DNA from: CATOSP01 sp965237775
GTDB taxonomy: Bacteria; Chloroflexota; Dehalococcoidia; Lucifugimonadales; UBA3495
Assembly (NCBI GenBank): GCA_965237775.1
Contig: OZ250155.1
Span: forward strand, 3,720,001 to 3,784,000
Length of the DNA stretch: 64,000 nucleotides
Direction of reading: 5' to 3'
Shown one piece after another: positions 1 through 9,250 of this stretch. Every line of letters starts with the position of its first letter. Position 1 is the stretch's first letter. The notes beneath the pieces are model-generated. The model ran no database searches and was not told where the DNA came from. It was given only the letters and a program-made list of their open reading frames with translations. A program made the translations under genes and the position numbers.

Positions 1-2
1 GG

Positions 3-1208
3 AATGGGAACGACATAAGCCCCGTGGTGGCATATGGATACGAAAAATACTACGTGGTGGAAAAAGCGAACGAAGGGAAGGAAGGGAAAGAAGTCGCCAG
101 GCAGCGTCCCCGTTGGAGGCCTCACCCCAAACATTCGGAGGTGGTCCTGCTCATCTTCACGATGCGGGACCAGAAATATCTCCCAATGGCCATCTGCAAC
201 CACCTGAACGGCCTGGGAATTAAAGCGCCGAGGGGTGGGCTGTGGACCACCAAAACCATCAGCAGAATGCTCAGAAACCTCGCGTACATCGGCTACTCCC
301 AGGTCGGGAAGAAGTCCCTCTCCCAGTTCCCCAAACACCGGAGGAAGCGGGAACTGGTCCAAAACCCCAACGCCCACGAGGCCATAGTCGAGAAGGACCT
401 TTTCAACAGGGTGCAGGCCCTCATGCCGAAGAAACCCAGGGCGCAGCGGGAACCCCCCAGGTCCCACGCCAGCCCCAACCCGCTGAGCGACCGGGTGAAG
501 TGCGGCAAATGCGGTCACAACGCCAACATGATCATCGCCAACTCGGGGAGCGACGGCGGCAAGAAGCTAATGTGTTCCGTCAAGAAGAACTCCGGGGTCG
601 CTTACTGCGACATCGAAGACATAGAGCTTGACGATTTCCTGAAGACCGTGGGCGAGTCCCTGAAGGAAAGACTCTCCGCTCCGTCAATCATCCAAGAGCA
701 TATGGAAACCCTGGCCAAGAACAGCGAAGAACACGTCGCAAGGGAAAAGGACCGGCAGGCACTCAAAGCAAAGCGGCTGAAAGAGATCGATCAGGAAAAG
801 GCCAACCTGATGAGGGGACTCGCCAAGGCTGAAGAGGAATTCCCCGAGAACGTCCAGGACTTCAATCAGTCCCTCAGCCGTCTGAACAAAGAGAAGGAGC
901 AGATTAACCAGCAGCGACAGGACATGGACGAAGAAACCATTGAGCTGATGGCGTTCCTCGCCGATCCCGAGGGTGTGCTGGAGGCGCTCCAGGAACTGGG
1001 AGACAGTATCGACCCTGACGACCTGGAGGTAACGTCAAGGTTCCTCAAGAGCATCGTCAACCTTGTCGAAGTCTCGGACGACGATGCTGAGATGTACTAC
1101 AGCGTGCCTCTCCCCAACACGGTCGAGACGACAGAGGGCTACAAGGCCTCCACGCGCATCAAGCGCGCAGGCCATTCGCTTCTTTTAGGGACATCTGACC
1201 CCGCTTAG
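3..1208 (+). CDS. Large serine recombinase, C-terminal part (5' end outside window)
   Basis: DNA strand-exchange enzyme of a mobile element. The frame is open to the left window edge, so the catalytic resolvase domain lies upstream and the GTG at 24 is not the true start. Visible domains are the 'Recombinase' DNA-binding domain (LLIFTMRDQKYLPMAI...GLWTTKTISRMLRNLAYIGY), a zinc-ribbon segment beginning VKCGKCGH with a second Cys pair near residues 183-196, and a Lys/Glu-rich coiled coil (about 225-310). This order is standard for large serine integrases. The C-terminus (GTSDPA, stop TAG at 1206-1208) runs into the oppositely oriented LRR gene, so the last codons are probably encoded by target DNA and the element edge lies near 1195-1200. 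Confidence 0.85.
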   Translation, partial: NGNDISPVVAYGYEKYYVVEKANEGKEGKEVARQRPRWRPHPKHSEVVLLIFTMRDQKYLPMAICNHLNGLGIKAPRGGLWTTKTISRMLRNLAYIGYSQVGKKSLSQFPKHRRKRELVQNPNAHEAIVEKDLFNRVQALMPKKPRAQREPPRSHASPNPLSDRVKCGKCGHNANMIIANSGSDGGKKLMCSVKKNSGVAYCDIEDIELDDFLKTVGESLKERLSAPSIIQEHMETLAKNSEEHVAREKDRQALKAKRLKEIDQEKANLMRGLAKAEEEFPENVQDFNQSLSRLNKEKEQINQQRQDMDEETIELMAFLADPEGVLEALQELGDSIDPDDLEVTSRFLKSIVNLVEVSDDDAEMYYSVPLPNTVETTEGYKASTRIKRAGHSLLLGTSDPA

Positions 1209-4052
1209 CTGATTGTTGTGGAGGAACAACCCGGCGAGGTTGGGCAGGCTCCCCAGTTCCGCCGGTATCTCTCCACTTAGCTGATTGTCGTTGAGGAACA
1301 ACCCGGCGAGGTTAGTCAGACCCCCCAGTTCCGCCGGTATCGGCCCGCTCAGCCGGTTATGGGACAGGAATAGAGCTTCAAGGGATGACATGATGCCCAA
1401 TTCCGCCGGTATTTCCCCGCTTAACTGATTGCCCTTGAATCGAAGCGATCTCAGGTTGGTCAGGTTGCCCAACTCCGCCGGTATTTCCCCGCTTATCGGG
1501 TTCTCGCTGAAATCCAACTCGGTCAGGTTGGCCAGGTTGCCCAACTCTTCCGGTATCTCCCCGCTTATCTGGTTGCCGTGGAGGTGCAGCGATCTCAGGT
1601 TGGTCAGGTTGCCCAGTCCCGCTGGTATTGGTCCGGTCAACCGGTTCCCGTTGAGATCCAAAATTTGCAGGTTGGCCAGGCTGCCCAGTTCCTCTGGTAT
1701 CTCCCCGCTTAACTGATTGTTTATGAGGTACAACCGGGTCAAGTTGGCCAGGCTGCCCAGTCCCGCCGGTATATCACCGCTTAGTCGATTGGCCTCGAGG
1801 CTCAAATCGGTCAGGTTGGACAGGCTACCCAGTTCCGCTGGTATCTCCCCGCTTAGCTGGTTAAAATTGAGGGACAGGAATTCCAGGTTGGTCAGGTTGC
1901 CTAGTTCCGCAGGTATCTTCCCACTCAACCGATTCCAATCAAGGTTCAGCCCAGTGACACGTCCGGTGTTGTCGGTCTTTACACCGTACCACCGGCTCAA
2001 AGGCGCATCGGTCAGCCATCCGGAGTTATCCTGCCAATTCGCGCCGCCTGTGGCGTTGTAGAGGGCCACCAGCGCGGCCCTGTCTCCCGCGGTAATACCG
2101 AGATCGGGCATGTCGCAGAAGGGCAGGCCAAGCTCGGCGAAGTCGTTATCCAGTACGCTCAGCAGGCTCGCGGGAACGCATCCGGTCAACTGGTTGTTGC
2201 TAAGGTATACAGACCACAGGTTGGGCAGGCTGCCCAACTCTGCCGGGATTTTGCCACTCAACTGGTTGTTGCTGAGGGACAATTCTATGAGGTTGATCAA
2301 GTTGCCCAACTCCGGGGGTATCCTGCCACTCAACCGGTTATTGCTGAGCACCAAAGCTTGCAGGTAGGACAGGCTGCCCAGTTCCCCCGGTATCTCTCCG
2401 CTTAGCTGGTTGAAACTGGGGTCCAAATAGATGAGTTCGGTCAGTCTACCCAATTGCGCTGGTATCTCCCCGCTCAACTGGTTTTCGCTGAGGTCCAGAT
2501 GCCACAGGTTGGTCAGGTCAACCAGCTCCAAAGGTATCTGCCCGGTCAACTGGTTGGAGCCAAGGGACAGGAGCATAACCCGCCCGTTGGCGTAGGCTTC
2601 TACACCGTACCATTGGTGCAGGGGCGCGTCGGTCAGCCAGTTAGTGTTGTCCGTCCAGTTCTCGCCGTCCGTGGCATTGTAGAGGGCGACCAGCGCGGCC
2701 CTGTCCCCCGCAACGCTGCGGGGGTCCGTTATGGTGATCCTCTTCTTGTCAGACGCGCCATCCGGAACATTACTCATCACCTGGTCGGCGGTGTAGGTCT
2801 TCACCCACAGTTCGTGGGTGCCGACGGTGACCGCGGCGCCCACCCGGACCCGGAAGGTGTGCTCGTTGTCGGGCCCAACCGCCCCTTCACCGGCAATAAT
2901 CTCCTGCGGGATACCGGCGATAGTCACCGCAGACTGCTTTACCCGGTCAACGCCCTGGGCGTCGGGCGTTATGTAGTCCATGACCCGGTCCGCAGCAGGC
3001 CAGTCCACCAGGGAAATCTCGATCTCACCGCCTATTGAGGCCGAGGAAGAGGAGGTGGTCAGCAACGGCTCGACAGTGAACGTGACCGGGGTCTGGCCGC
3101 CCATGCCATTGTAGTGGTTGGGAGGATTTTCATCGTCTATCGCATTGATCCGGTTCGCTATGACCGGCGCGAAGGGCGGCACGGTCACGGTGAAATGGAC
3201 AAAGAAAGTGTCGTTGGACTCCACCACCGTACTCACCAGGTCCGCGTCGATGCCGGGGTCGTGCATACCGTCGGGAACGTTGACGATGGTACCATCGGCG
3301 TCGCGGCTTCTATCCAGGTATACGGTGGCCGTGGACCCGTTCTTGAAACCCCTGCCGATAACCGTCAAGACCTTGTCCCGGTGGTCCGACTCATCGCTGA
3401 TAGCCAGCATCAGGGGGGTGGTGAACGTGGCCTTTACGCCAGCGGTTTCCTTGCTGGTGCTGACCGTGAAGTCGTAGGAGCCGCTCTCCGTGGGGTTGGT
3501 CAGCCCCGCGCTGAAGAGGAAGGTCACCGTGACCGTCGCACCCGCATCGATGCTCTCTATACCGGAAGACTTGGCATCCATGTCGGGCACCGTGATGATA
3601 TATATGTCTCGCCCCTCTCTGCCCGCCCTGTAAGTGGGGTCCTCTGAAAGGGAGACGCTCTGATTGGCCTGGCCGCCGCCGGTAACCGCGCTTGCGGATA
3701 TTCGAACGGCGTCAGCCGGTATGCTCACAGGCGCCCACACCGATGAGTCGATGTCCAAGACAATCGTATCCACGTTTGCTTGCAGCACTTCTCCGGTTAC
3801 GAACGCGACGGTATACTGAGCGGCTTCCCCGGGCTCGTTGGGAGTGTTGGTTACCGTCACATCGGTGACCATGCTGCTCTGTTGGAAGTCCGCTGCTTGA
3901 CCATTATCGTCAATGGGATGGTCAGCGCCCTGGACTCCCAAGGGGGATATGGCGCCAAGGGCAAGCATCGCGGTGAACGCGGCTAAAACTACGGTGGCCG
4001 CGGCAATTAACCACCGCCGGCATATCCCTCTAGCTGTCTCTCCAAACCTCAC
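1185..4052 (-). CDS. Secreted leucine-rich-repeat protein, C-terminus cut by element insertion
   Basis: Predicted extracellular binding protein of 955 aa. The GTG start is preceded by a strong GGGGAGGA ribosome site; residues 1-42 form a signal peptide (RRWLIAAATVVLAAFTAMLALGA). Residues about 45-440 are Ig-like beta-rich sequence without a recognised catalytic motif. Two modules follow, each opening with GDRAALVALYNAT(D/G)G(E/A)NW (about 447 and 654) and continuing into plant-type LRRs with the pattern NQLSGEIPAELGxLxNL. The final repeat stops abruptly as NNQLSGVRCP where the convergent recombinase gene ends, so the natural C-terminus is lost. It lies 298 bp downstream of the subtilase on the same strand, matching the LRR section that is fused to the protease in the locus at 32.7-41.4 kb. 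Ligand unknown. Confidence 0.8.
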   Translation of the reverse strand: MRFGETARGICRRWLIAAATVVLAAFTAMLALGAISPLGVQGADHPIDDNGQAADFQQSSMVTDVTVTNTPNEPGEAAQYTVAFVTGEVLQANVDTIVLDIDSSVWAPVSIPADAVRISASAVTGGGQANQSVSLSEDPTYRAGREGRDIYIITVPDMDAKSSGIESIDAGATVTVTFLFSAGLTNPTESGSYDFTVSTSKETAGVKATFTTPLMLAISDESDHRDKVLTVIGRGFKNGSTATVYLDRSRDADGTIVNVPDGMHDPGIDADLVSTVVESNDTFFVHFTVTVPPFAPVIANRINAIDDENPPNHYNGMGGQTPVTFTVEPLLTTSSSSASIGGEIEISLVDWPAADRVMDYITPDAQGVDRVKQSAVTIAGIPQEIIAGEGAVGPDNEHTFRVRVGAAVTVGTHELWVKTYTADQVMSNVPDGASDKKRITITDPRSVAGDRAALVALYNATDGENWTDNTNWLTDAPLHQWYGVEAYANGRVMLLSLGSNQLTGQIPLELVDLTNLWHLDLSENQLSGEIPAQLGRLTELIYLDPSFNQLSGEIPGELGSLSYLQALVLSNNRLSGRIPPELGNLINLIELSLSNNQLSGKIPAELGSLPNLWSVYLSNNQLTGCVPASLLSVLDNDFAELGLPFCDMPDLGITAGDRAALVALYNATGGANWQDNSGWLTDAPLSRWYGVKTDNTGRVTGLNLDWNRLSGKIPAELGNLTNLEFLSLNFNQLSGEIPAELGSLSNLTDLSLEANRLSGDIPAGLGSLANLTRLYLINNQLSGEIPEELGSLANLQILDLNGNRLTGPIPAGLGNLTNLRSLHLHGNQISGEIPEELGNLANLTELDFSENPISGEIPAELGNLTNLRSLRFKGNQLSGEIPAELGIMSSLEALFLSHNRLSGPIPAELGGLTNLAGLFLNDNQLSGEIPAELGSLPNLAGLFLHNNQLSGVRCP

Positions 4053-4270
4053 GTCCGTCCTCCCCTGTGCCTACCGGAACTGTTCTGCCTGCATACTATC
4101 ATTAAGATTCCAGACTTATGAAGCAGACGTCCGCTCATTGACCTTTCTCTTAACACCATGGCCGCACATGGCAAACGGAAAGGCCAGTTGGCACTATTTC
4201 TATGCCAACCGGCCGTTACGACCTGACGCTGCCGATTTCAGACCAGCAGATATGCGGCAGCAATACTAGC

Positions 4271-4320
4271 CAGACACCGCCTCTTTGAAGCGGCGGATGG
4301 CGTCGATGTGCTGGTCGGGG
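4271..4320 (-). other. Repeated short coding-like segment, copy 1 (DQHIDAIRRFKEAVSG-stop)
   Basis: In the gap after the protease stop codon the minus strand reads GDPDQHIDAIRRFKEAVSG followed by TAG. A nearly identical segment is found at 8635-8685. No start codon or longer ORF supports an independent gene; it looks like the preserved 3' tip of a duplicated gene. The rest of the 4053-4350 gap shows nothing recognisable. Confidence 0.35.
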
Positions 4321-4350
4321 TCGCCAGTTTCCTCCTGCGACGGCTTTGCG

Positions 4351-7300
4351 TTAGCCGAAGAGATAGAGGTTGATGAGCCTGATCACATCGGCCTTGCTGG
4401 GGGCATCATCTCCCGTACCGAACAGGTAGTCGTTGATGGCTTTTATGACCTCGCTCTTCTCAATCTTCCCGTTGACGTTGGTGTCGTAGCGGCTGACCAC
4501 GTCTCCCGGGGTTACTGCGGACGTTTCAGACCAAGGCCCTACCCCGGATGAGTTGACCGCCCGCACCTGAACGTCGTACCGGACACCGCTGGTCAGGTCG
4601 GTCAGGGTGTACTGGAGGAGGCCGGAGCCGGTCCAGACGTCTTCCACCACGGTCCAGTTGGCGTTGTCCGTCTCGTCGGCGTCGGTGCGGATGTAGCGCA
4701 GGTCGTAGGCGGTGACGGCCGACGTGCCGGTCTCGCTGGGAGCGGACCAGGTTACGGTCAGGGAATCGACGCCCGCCGTGACCGGGGTGGTGATGGCGGG
4801 AGCGCCCGGCCTGTTCCCGTACCCATACACCTTGATGTTCCACGACCGCAGGGTCCCGCCCTGTCTCGGGTAATGGTCGGTGATCCGCAGCGTCCACACG
4901 CCGTTGGGGTCCTCGCCCAGGTGCCGGGCCGAGCCGAAACGGAACTCGCCGTCCAAACGCACATAGTAGGTGCATGGCTCGCCGTCTCGACATATTTCAT
5001 CAGTGTGGTAGTAGCGAGTGTTGAACGGAACGGCCAGCTTGGAAACAGCGCCTGAGGGGGACACCAACTCGATGTCCATGTCCCGGAAAGAAGTGTGCTT
5101 GAAGTCGGTGTTGATTTCGACGAACTCTGTGAACTCTATTCCCGTGTCCAGCGTGAGCGTCGTGGCGACGGTCTGAAGTGCGCCGTCGGACTGCGGAGGG
5201 GGAATCTCGACGGCCGCCTCTGATTCGGCGCTGGCGCTCCTCAGGGATGGTACGTTGACCCATCCCTTTGCCAGGTCAACGGCGGCCTTGGCGTCAACCA
5301 CACCGAACCCGTATTCGCGGTTGAAGTGGTAGCGGTCGGCGTCTGAATCCGCCCCGTACTTCCGTGCGCCCTCCGCCCAGCCGGGGTTTGCGGCGTCGTT
5401 CTTCCGCGCCGAGGCGGCCAGAATCAGCTTGAGGTCCCGCCAGGTCAGGCCGGGATTGGCCTGGCGCAGCAGTGCGGCAACGCCGGAAACGGTGGGAGCC
5501 GCCGCAGAAGTCCCGCCCATGTCGCTTCTGTAGCGGTCGGAATTCTCAGTAGTGACGATCCCCCTATGCTCTTGCTCTCCAACGTCATTCGAGGGAGCAC
5601 AGACCCACAGGTTGGCCCCTTTCTCGGAGTAGTCGCTTCTGGTGTCTCCGTCGTTCACCGCGCAAACAGCGGTCACGGCGTAGAAATTTTTCAGTTCGCT
5701 GAGGTTGGAGTCGTCTCCGCGATCTCTGACATTATCGAAATGGCCTCCGACCGGATTCCCATCCGAGTCCAGGCGGTGGCCCCTGCCGCCATTTCCGGCG
5801 CTAAAGGCGTAGAGTACTCCCTTGCCGTTGTAGCCTTCCCTGACTCCAGAGTCAACGGCTAATTTCCAGAATTCGTTGGCATAGCTCAACCAGGGGCCGC
5901 CCCCATGTCCCCAGCTGTTGTTGGACACTGCGGTTACAACCCGGTTGCGGGCCATGGCGTCCGCTTGGTTGATGTCATGGACCATCTCTTGCTGAGCGGC
6001 GGGCGTAAGGTAGTTGTATCCGTAGATGGTAGCTCTTGGGGCCACGCCGCGCACGCCGATGTCGTTGTCTCGCGCCGCGATGACGCCGGCCACGTTCGTG
6101 CCGTGGTGTTCATAGCGGTGATATATATCAGTGCTGTCAGTGACGCCGGTATTGTAGTTGTGATTGAGGGTGGTGTTGACGTTGTCAGCGAGGTCCTCAT
6201 GGGCATAGTACATCCCGTCGTCAACCACGGCGACGTTGACGCCTTCGCCATTGATGCCTTCCGCCCATACGGGTCCGACGTTGATGTCCTCTCCACCCTG
6301 CTCTTGATTGCTCAGGTTCCACTGGCAGCCGTACAGGGGGTCGCTAATTTCCGGGTTGTTCAGCGCGGCAGTCGCGGCTTCGCAGTCGGCGATGAACTGG
6401 GTGTAATTGGTATCTTCATAGGCGTGGATGGTGTAGGGCACGGGATAGGCAGTGTCGTCGGCGGGGGCGGTCACTTTAACGTAGTAGGCGCCAGGGCTGA
6501 AATCGTCCTCGATGCTGACGCCATAAGATACCCTACGGATGTTTACGGAGATTTCGGTGCCCTGGCTGTCGAGCATGGTTACGTCCAGAGGTTCGATAGG
6601 CATCCTCTGGCCAGACGTGTCGTACCTGGAGAACGGATTGTTGGCGTGGACGACCAAATTCATGGACTCGGCAAGGTCGAGTCTGAAGTAGTCTGCATCG
6701 CTTGCCATGTCAATCACGCCCGGCGTCGGGGAATCGAGACTCAATGTGGTTGCCATGCCGGTGGCGCTGCCTGGGCCCGTTACAGCTTCCACGTGCAACG
6801 TGTAATCGCCGGTAGCGAAATCCCCGTCAGCCGTGAGCCAGCTTCTGACCGAGACGTAATAGACTCCCCTCGGTACATTCCCCCGGAGGCTAAAACTGGT
6901 CTCTCTCCCCGCTATATAACTGTCGAAATTGTATGCAAGCCTGTCTCCGTTGCTGTCATAAAGCCAGCCCCGCGTATCGAGGTCCCCGGTGGTGTATATC
7001 CAGACGTCAGTGGTCCCCGATGCGCCGGATAGGTCCAGCTTGAAAACGTCCCGGTCGTTTCCGGGGTCGATGCGCCCGGCTATGAAGGAACCCAGCGTCA
7101 GGGCCGTAGCCGTCGGGAATGAGTTTCCGTGGTCGTCTATCTTGGCGTGGAGGGTGTAGGCTCCGGTGGTCCTACCGTAGGCGCTCTCGACCCCGACGTA
7201 GTAAACTCCCGGCGTCAGGGTCCGCGAGATGCTAAAATTCGTATCAACAATCCTATCACCACTAGTGACGTCGCGGTTGTATGTAAGCGAGTCGCCGTTG

Positions 7301-7611
7301 CTGTCATACAACGCTCCAGAGGTATCAAGGTCACCGGTTGTATATATCGAGACGTGGGCGTTGCCCGGTTCGCCGAACAGGTCCAGCTTGAAGAAGTCCA
7401 CGTCGTCTCCGGGGTCGATGCGCCCGGCTATGGAGGAACCTAGCGGCAGGGGTGTCGCCGTATCGAGGGTATTTCCGTGGTCGTCGGTCGTTTGCGCCGT
7501 GACGCTGCCCGCACCAGAGATGAAGCAGAAAAACAGGGAGGCCGCCAGTAGAAGTATCCTCCCTACCGGCGGCCTCCGCCTGGAGAAACGTTGTGCCAGC
7601 CTGAAACGCAT
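4351..7611 (-). CDS. Secreted subtilisin-like serine protease (PPC repeats, S8, P-domain, Fn3, EF-hand)
   Basis: Extracellular endopeptidase, 1,086 aa. The start is ATG 7611, with AGGAG 8 nt upstream and a signal peptide directly after it (MRFRLAQRFSRRR...ILLLAASLFFCFISGAGSVTAQ); an ATG at 7683 is in frame but adds 24 non-signal residues. Three PPC-type beta repeats (about 60-400) precede an S8 catalytic domain (about 415-770) with the kexin/subtilisin triad Asp464 (VAVVDDGM), His503 (HHGTNVAG) and Ser702 (GGTSAAAP). Then follow a proprotein-convertase P-domain (about 800-930), a fibronectin III domain and a C-terminal EF-hand/dockerin-like segment (YDTNVNGKIEKSEVI...INLYLFG). No prodomain precedes the catalytic domain; a prodomain-like sequence ends the gene immediately upstream, whose corrected stop overlaps ATG 7683 as TGATG. 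Likely co-transcribed with both neighbours. Confidence 0.88.
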   Translation of the reverse strand: MRFRLAQRFSRRRPPVGRILLLAASLFFCFISGAGSVTAQTTDDHGNTLDTATPLPLGSSIAGRIDPGDDVDFFKLDLFGEPGNAHVSIYTTGDLDTSGALYDSNGDSLTYNRDVTSGDRIVDTNFSISRTLTPGVYYVGVESAYGRTTGAYTLHAKIDDHGNSFPTATALTLGSFIAGRIDPGNDRDVFKLDLSGASGTTDVWIYTTGDLDTRGWLYDSNGDRLAYNFDSYIAGRETSFSLRGNVPRGVYYVSVRSWLTADGDFATGDYTLHVEAVTGPGSATGMATTLSLDSPTPGVIDMASDADYFRLDLAESMNLVVHANNPFSRYDTSGQRMPIEPLDVTMLDSQGTEISVNIRRVSYGVSIEDDFSPGAYYVKVTAPADDTAYPVPYTIHAYEDTNYTQFIADCEAATAALNNPEISDPLYGCQWNLSNQEQGGEDINVGPVWAEGINGEGVNVAVVDDGMYYAHEDLADNVNTTLNHNYNTGVTDSTDIYHRYEHHGTNVAGVIAARDNDIGVRGVAPRATIYGYNYLTPAAQQEMVHDINQADAMARNRVVTAVSNNSWGHGGGPWLSYANEFWKLAVDSGVREGYNGKGVLYAFSAGNGGRGHRLDSDGNPVGGHFDNVRDRGDDSNLSELKNFYAVTAVCAVNDGDTRSDYSEKGANLWVCAPSNDVGEQEHRGIVTTENSDRYRSDMGGTSAAAPTVSGVAALLRQANPGLTWRDLKLILAASARKNDAANPGWAEGARKYGADSDADRYHFNREYGFGVVDAKAAVDLAKGWVNVPSLRSASAESEAAVEIPPPQSDGALQTVATTLTLDTGIEFTEFVEINTDFKHTSFRDMDIELVSPSGAVSKLAVPFNTRYYHTDEICRDGEPCTYYVRLDGEFRFGSARHLGEDPNGVWTLRITDHYPRQGGTLRSWNIKVYGYGNRPGAPAITTPVTAGVDSLTVTWSAPSETGTSAVTAYDLRYIRTDADETDNANWTVVEDVWTGSGLLQYTLTDLTSGVRYDVQVRAVNSSGVGPWSETSAVTPGDVVSRYDTNVNGKIEKSEVIKAINDYLFGTGDDAPSKADVIRLINLYLFG

Positions 7612-7682
7612 TCCAAGCTCTCCTAAAATACGAATGTGGTGGAATGGCCGGGCACAGTCGTCCTTCCTCAGGGCCGCCCCCA

Positions 7683-8539
7683 TCAGTTCAACTCCACTTC
7701 CCTTGCCCAGTTAGGACTTGAAATTATCACGCCTTCCTGTCCAGCCAGAGCATTGGCCAGTTCCAGGGAAGGAAAGCCTGGTTCTGTTTCCACAAAGAAA
7801 CCATTGACCAGGAAGTCCAGTTCCGACGTACGGTCCAGAGATATGCCGTTCCGGGAGAAAACCCCTCAACAGCGGCCTGGTCCCACTCGGGATCGAGGGC
7901 CAGCATGATGCCTCCGGGCAATGTCATCAACTCACCGCCCGATTCGGAGCGGAACACCGGCTGGCCGTCGCCTGGTCCGGACTGTTTCCGGGTAATACTG
8001 TCCAACTCCCCCTTCTTGACTACACCATCTTCGGACGCCGCTTCGGCAACGCTCTCCTGGGACTGCTTGGGAGGCTCCAAGACGACCCTCAAAGTCCTGT
8101 CGCCATCCTGATAGGTGTAGACCGTTCCCGGGCTGGCCCCTTCCAGTTCGGAGCTGGTCCCTTCTGAGGGGCCTCCCATTTGCGTCACAGGGGTAGCCTT
8201 GGGTCCCGGCTCCGGCATAGCCGCGAGTCCAGCCTTCGGCGCAACCGCGGGGCTAGGCTCCGGCACAGCCGCGGGTCCGGGCTCCGGCACAGCCGCGGGG
8301 CCAGGCTCCGGCATAGCTGCGGGGCCGGTTTCCAGCACAGCCACGGGGCCAGGCTCCGGCATAGCTGTGAGGCGAGTCTCCGCCGCAGCGTCGGGGGCCG
8401 GGACCGCAGCTTCCGAGGCCATCGGCACCGGGGCGGGCGGCGCCTGGTCCCTGGCCAGGATCAGTCCCGCCGTTATCCCGCCCGCCAGGACCAGGGCTGA
8501 GACGATTCCTATTGCAGCAACAAGCCTTGTCATTTTCAT
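7683..8539 (-). pseudogene. Membrane-anchored subtilase-prodomain-like protein, frameshifted near 7858-7865
   Basis: Start ATG 8539 with AGAGGTG 6 nt upstream; an N-terminal hydrophobic anchor (LVAAIGIVSALVLAGGITAGLIL) is followed by a low-complexity Ala/Pro/Glu/Gly section repeating EPGPAAVP (about 60-110). As read, the frame ends at 7727, but a frame change at the AAAA/CCCC run 7858-7865 restores SELDFLVNGFFVETEPGF and SSPNWARE, ending at TGA 7683-7685. The restored C-terminus aligns throughout with the product of the gene at 31747-32565 (SELDFIDNGFFVQTDPGF, SASPNWSRE). That section, ending in 'GV(I/V)xxSPNWxRE', resembles the last part of S8 prodomains, which normally lies in cis just before the catalytic domain. 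Proposed role: trans-acting folding factor or inhibitor of the protease encoded downstream. The indel may be real or a sequencing error. Confidence 0.6.
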
Positions 8540-8634
8540 AACGTCACCTCTTAACAAGAGTCCCATAACCGGTCCGCCACTACATATTTTACCGGACTAC
8601 GGCGCAGGTCAGGAATGACGGGGGAATAGTCTAG

Positions 8635-8685
8635 CCCGAGACCGCCTTCTTGAAGCGGCGGATGGCGTCTATGTGCTGGTCAGAG
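8635..8685 (-). other. Repeated short coding-like segment, copy 2 (DQHIDAIRRFKKAVSG-stop)
   Basis: Second copy of the segment seen at 4271-4320; the minus strand encodes SDQHIDAIRRFKKAVSG then TAG. About 42 of 48 bases match, with most differences at third codon positions, which suggests descent from a translated ancestor. Here it is preceded by ISNCY-like debris. Confidence 0.35.
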
Positions 8686-8874
8686 CATTCTAGTCCGGCC
8701 CGTCTGTCAGTGAACACCATGCGGGTGGGGCCTGCCTCCTCTCAGACCGCGATTTGCCGGTAACAGCCAAGGGGCGTCACCACAATAATATAGACGGCCC
8801 CGGCGCGGGAAAAGTTCCCGGCAATGCCGTTGGCCGCGAGGTCCATCCGGGTCGGGCTGGCTAGGCGGCCCGGC

Positions 8875-9024
8875 CATCCGGTAGGCCGCCAGGACTCGCC
8901 TGAGCTGGCGTTCGCTGATCCCCAGAAGTTCGGCCGCCTGAGCCCTGGGCAGTTGATAATCCATCACGCTGTTGAGTACCTGGAGTCTTGCCTGCTCTCG
9001 TTGGTTCAATGTCACGTCCTTCAT
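8875..9024 (-). pseudogene. ISNCY-like transposase, N-terminal helix-turn-helix fragment
   Basis: Starting at ATG 9024 the product MKDVTLNQREQARLQVLN... with AAELLGISERQLRRVLAAYRMAG matches the N-terminal helix-turn-helix of ISNCY-family transposases, which typically have 'KDVTLNxREQxRLxVLN' and 'AAxxxGxSxRxxxRxLAAY'. After about 50 residues the similarity ends and the frame runs on as unrelated Arg/Pro-rich sequence to 8707. The catalytic domain is absent. The gap between the prodomain-like gene and this fragment holds only the repeated segment described separately. Confidence 0.55.
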
Positions 9025-9105
9025 GGCCGGACATTTTCCCTGAGCAATTTATGCGGATGTTATCGTAGAGCAATGACACGCCTCCCAAAATAGCGGTGAA
9101 CCCAA

Positions 9106-9250
9106 CCGTTGTAAAAAGGGTTGACTTTGGTAACAGACCATCGTCAGCCTTTCCTGAGAGCGCGGTCTTCGCCGCACCGCCGCCCCAACAGTTCAGGACG
9201 GCTCCGCCCGGGAATCTCGCCCGGGAACACCGGTCTGGTCCACGTTCAAG
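9106..9250 (-). ncRNA. Putative omega-RNA at right end of IS607 copy A
   Basis: Reverse-strand counterpart of the copy B segment, with the same CCCGGGCGAGATTCCCGGG hairpin, AACTGTTGGGGCGGCGG and the terminal TACCAAAGTCAACC...ACAACGG. It overlaps the last codons of tnpB. The predicted guide would start TTGGGTTCACCGCTATTTTG. Inferred from conservation. Confidence 0.4.

Noticed and set aside
2454..3647. Plus-strand ORFs opposite the LRR gene, and similar long antisense frames over the proteases and IS genes
   Set aside because: They are mirror frames of high-GC coding sequence with no motifs or ribosome sites.
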